NCBI GenBank assembly: GCA_031267795.1
Contig: JAIRYK010000007.1
Location: forward strand, 1-43,813
Reading direction: 5' to 3'
Source: Candidatus Endomicrobiellum devescovinae
GTDB taxonomy: Bacteria > Elusimicrobiota > Endomicrobiia > Endomicrobiales > Endomicrobiaceae
Length of the DNA stretch: 43,813 bases
Made by a program: the position numbers and the translations under genes. Position 1 is the first letter of the stretch, and each line of letters starts with the position of its first letter. Positions 43,591 to 43,813 of the stretch are shown in pieces. The notes beneath the pieces were generated by a model. That model saw only the letters and a program-made list of their open reading frames with translations. It was not told the origin of the DNA and searched no databases.

Positions 43591-43813
43591 TCTTCCTTCT
43601 AATACTCTATCATATAACCTTGCTAGCACTCTTTCATTATTACTCTTCAACTTTGGCAATATTCCATATTCTCCATATCCTCTTATCTCTGTTTCCCCTT
43701 TTTCGTTCTTCTTACATTCATGTAAAAATACTTCACTTCCTACTGCTTCTATGCTCCTTATTTCTTCTACTGGTACATTTACCTTTATTATTTCCTTCTC
43801 TATCTTCTTATTG

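Larger units (their letters stand above)
42562..43813 (-). pseudogene. autotransporter-like beta-barrel protein, 3' part, frame-disrupted (possibly phase-variable)
   Basis: Three consecutive coding segments on the minus strand. Segment 1 runs from the window edge (open at 43812) to a TGA at 43561. Segment 2 is open from 43598 to a TAG at 42687. Segment 3 continues to a TAG at 42562 and ends VNVGGWFKF, the typical aromatic end of an outer-membrane barrel. Segments 1 and 3 share one frame; segment 2 is shifted. Segment 2 has many barrel-like strands (KPYIGIGARKSSYDKV, VEIVGRVEYERVI). The changes lie at pentanucleotide tracts (43571-43590 and 42696-42709). The coding strand is almost free of C. 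The passenger part lies beyond the window. Either phase-variable or decaying. Confidence 0.75.

Overview
This is an AT-rich bacterial chromosome segment carrying only protein genes; I found no rRNA, tRNA, CRISPR array or complete insertion sequence. Three things suggest Elusimicrobiota, most likely an Endomicrobium-like gut or termite-flagellate symbiont: the outer-membrane genes (Mla system, RND/TolC, beta-barrels), an OPA-type sugar-phosphate transporter next to the [FeFe]-hydrogenase maturase gene hydG, and several decaying or frameshifted genes. That placement is an inference from gene content, not a phylogenetic result.

Layout, left to right. (1) 1-6.3 kb, minus strand: a PAS histidine kinase cut by the left edge, a UhpC/GlpT-type transporter, hydG and thrS. 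(2) 6.4-11.6 kb, plus strand: dprA, topA, a Xer-type tyrosine recombinase and an unknown gene (DNA topology and recombination). (3) 11.6-14.1 kb, minus strand: a small accessory patch with a DUF3089 lipase-like secreted protein, a HigB/HigA-type toxin-antitoxin pair with an operator-like inverted repeat, a partial antitoxin duplicate and a DUF5675-like remnant. (4) 14.2-22.9 kb, minus strand: one long operon rpsF-ssb-rpsR-rplI-dnaB-alr-mlaE-mlaF-mlaD-radA. (5) 22.9-30.1 kb, minus strand: an envelope cluster in transcription order beta-barrel protein, broken tolC, RND pump and a secreted GH57-like protein. (6) 30.3-31.6 kb, plus strand: a YngK/DUF4015 glycosidase behind a perfect sigma-70 promoter that leaves almost no leader. 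(7) 31.9-42.4 kb, minus strand: an operon pheA-hisC-aroF-tyrA-[restriction endonuclease-adenine methylase]-aroA-plsC-ispH-rpsA, where a type II restriction-modification pair sits inside the aromatic amino-acid genes. (8) 42.5-43.8 kb, minus strand: the C-terminal part of an autotransporter-like beta-barrel gene with a cytosine-poor coding strand. It is split into three readable frame segments, and both frame changes fall in CTTTC/CCTTT pentanucleotide tracts.

The most striking signal is the last gene. The first and third segments are in the same reading frame and the middle one is displaced. One unit more in the upstream tract and one unit less in the downstream tract would restore a continuous barrel ending in phenylalanine. 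This is what a phase-variable surface protein looks like, although simple decay is possible. Other notable points are a tolC pseudogene missing the end of its second repeat, the restriction-modification insertion, two genes whose promoters imply leaderless mRNAs, and an MCE protein with a long barrel-like tail.

Many starts were moved from the longest open frame to a start with a better ribosome-binding site or operon spacing; the reason is given in each entry.
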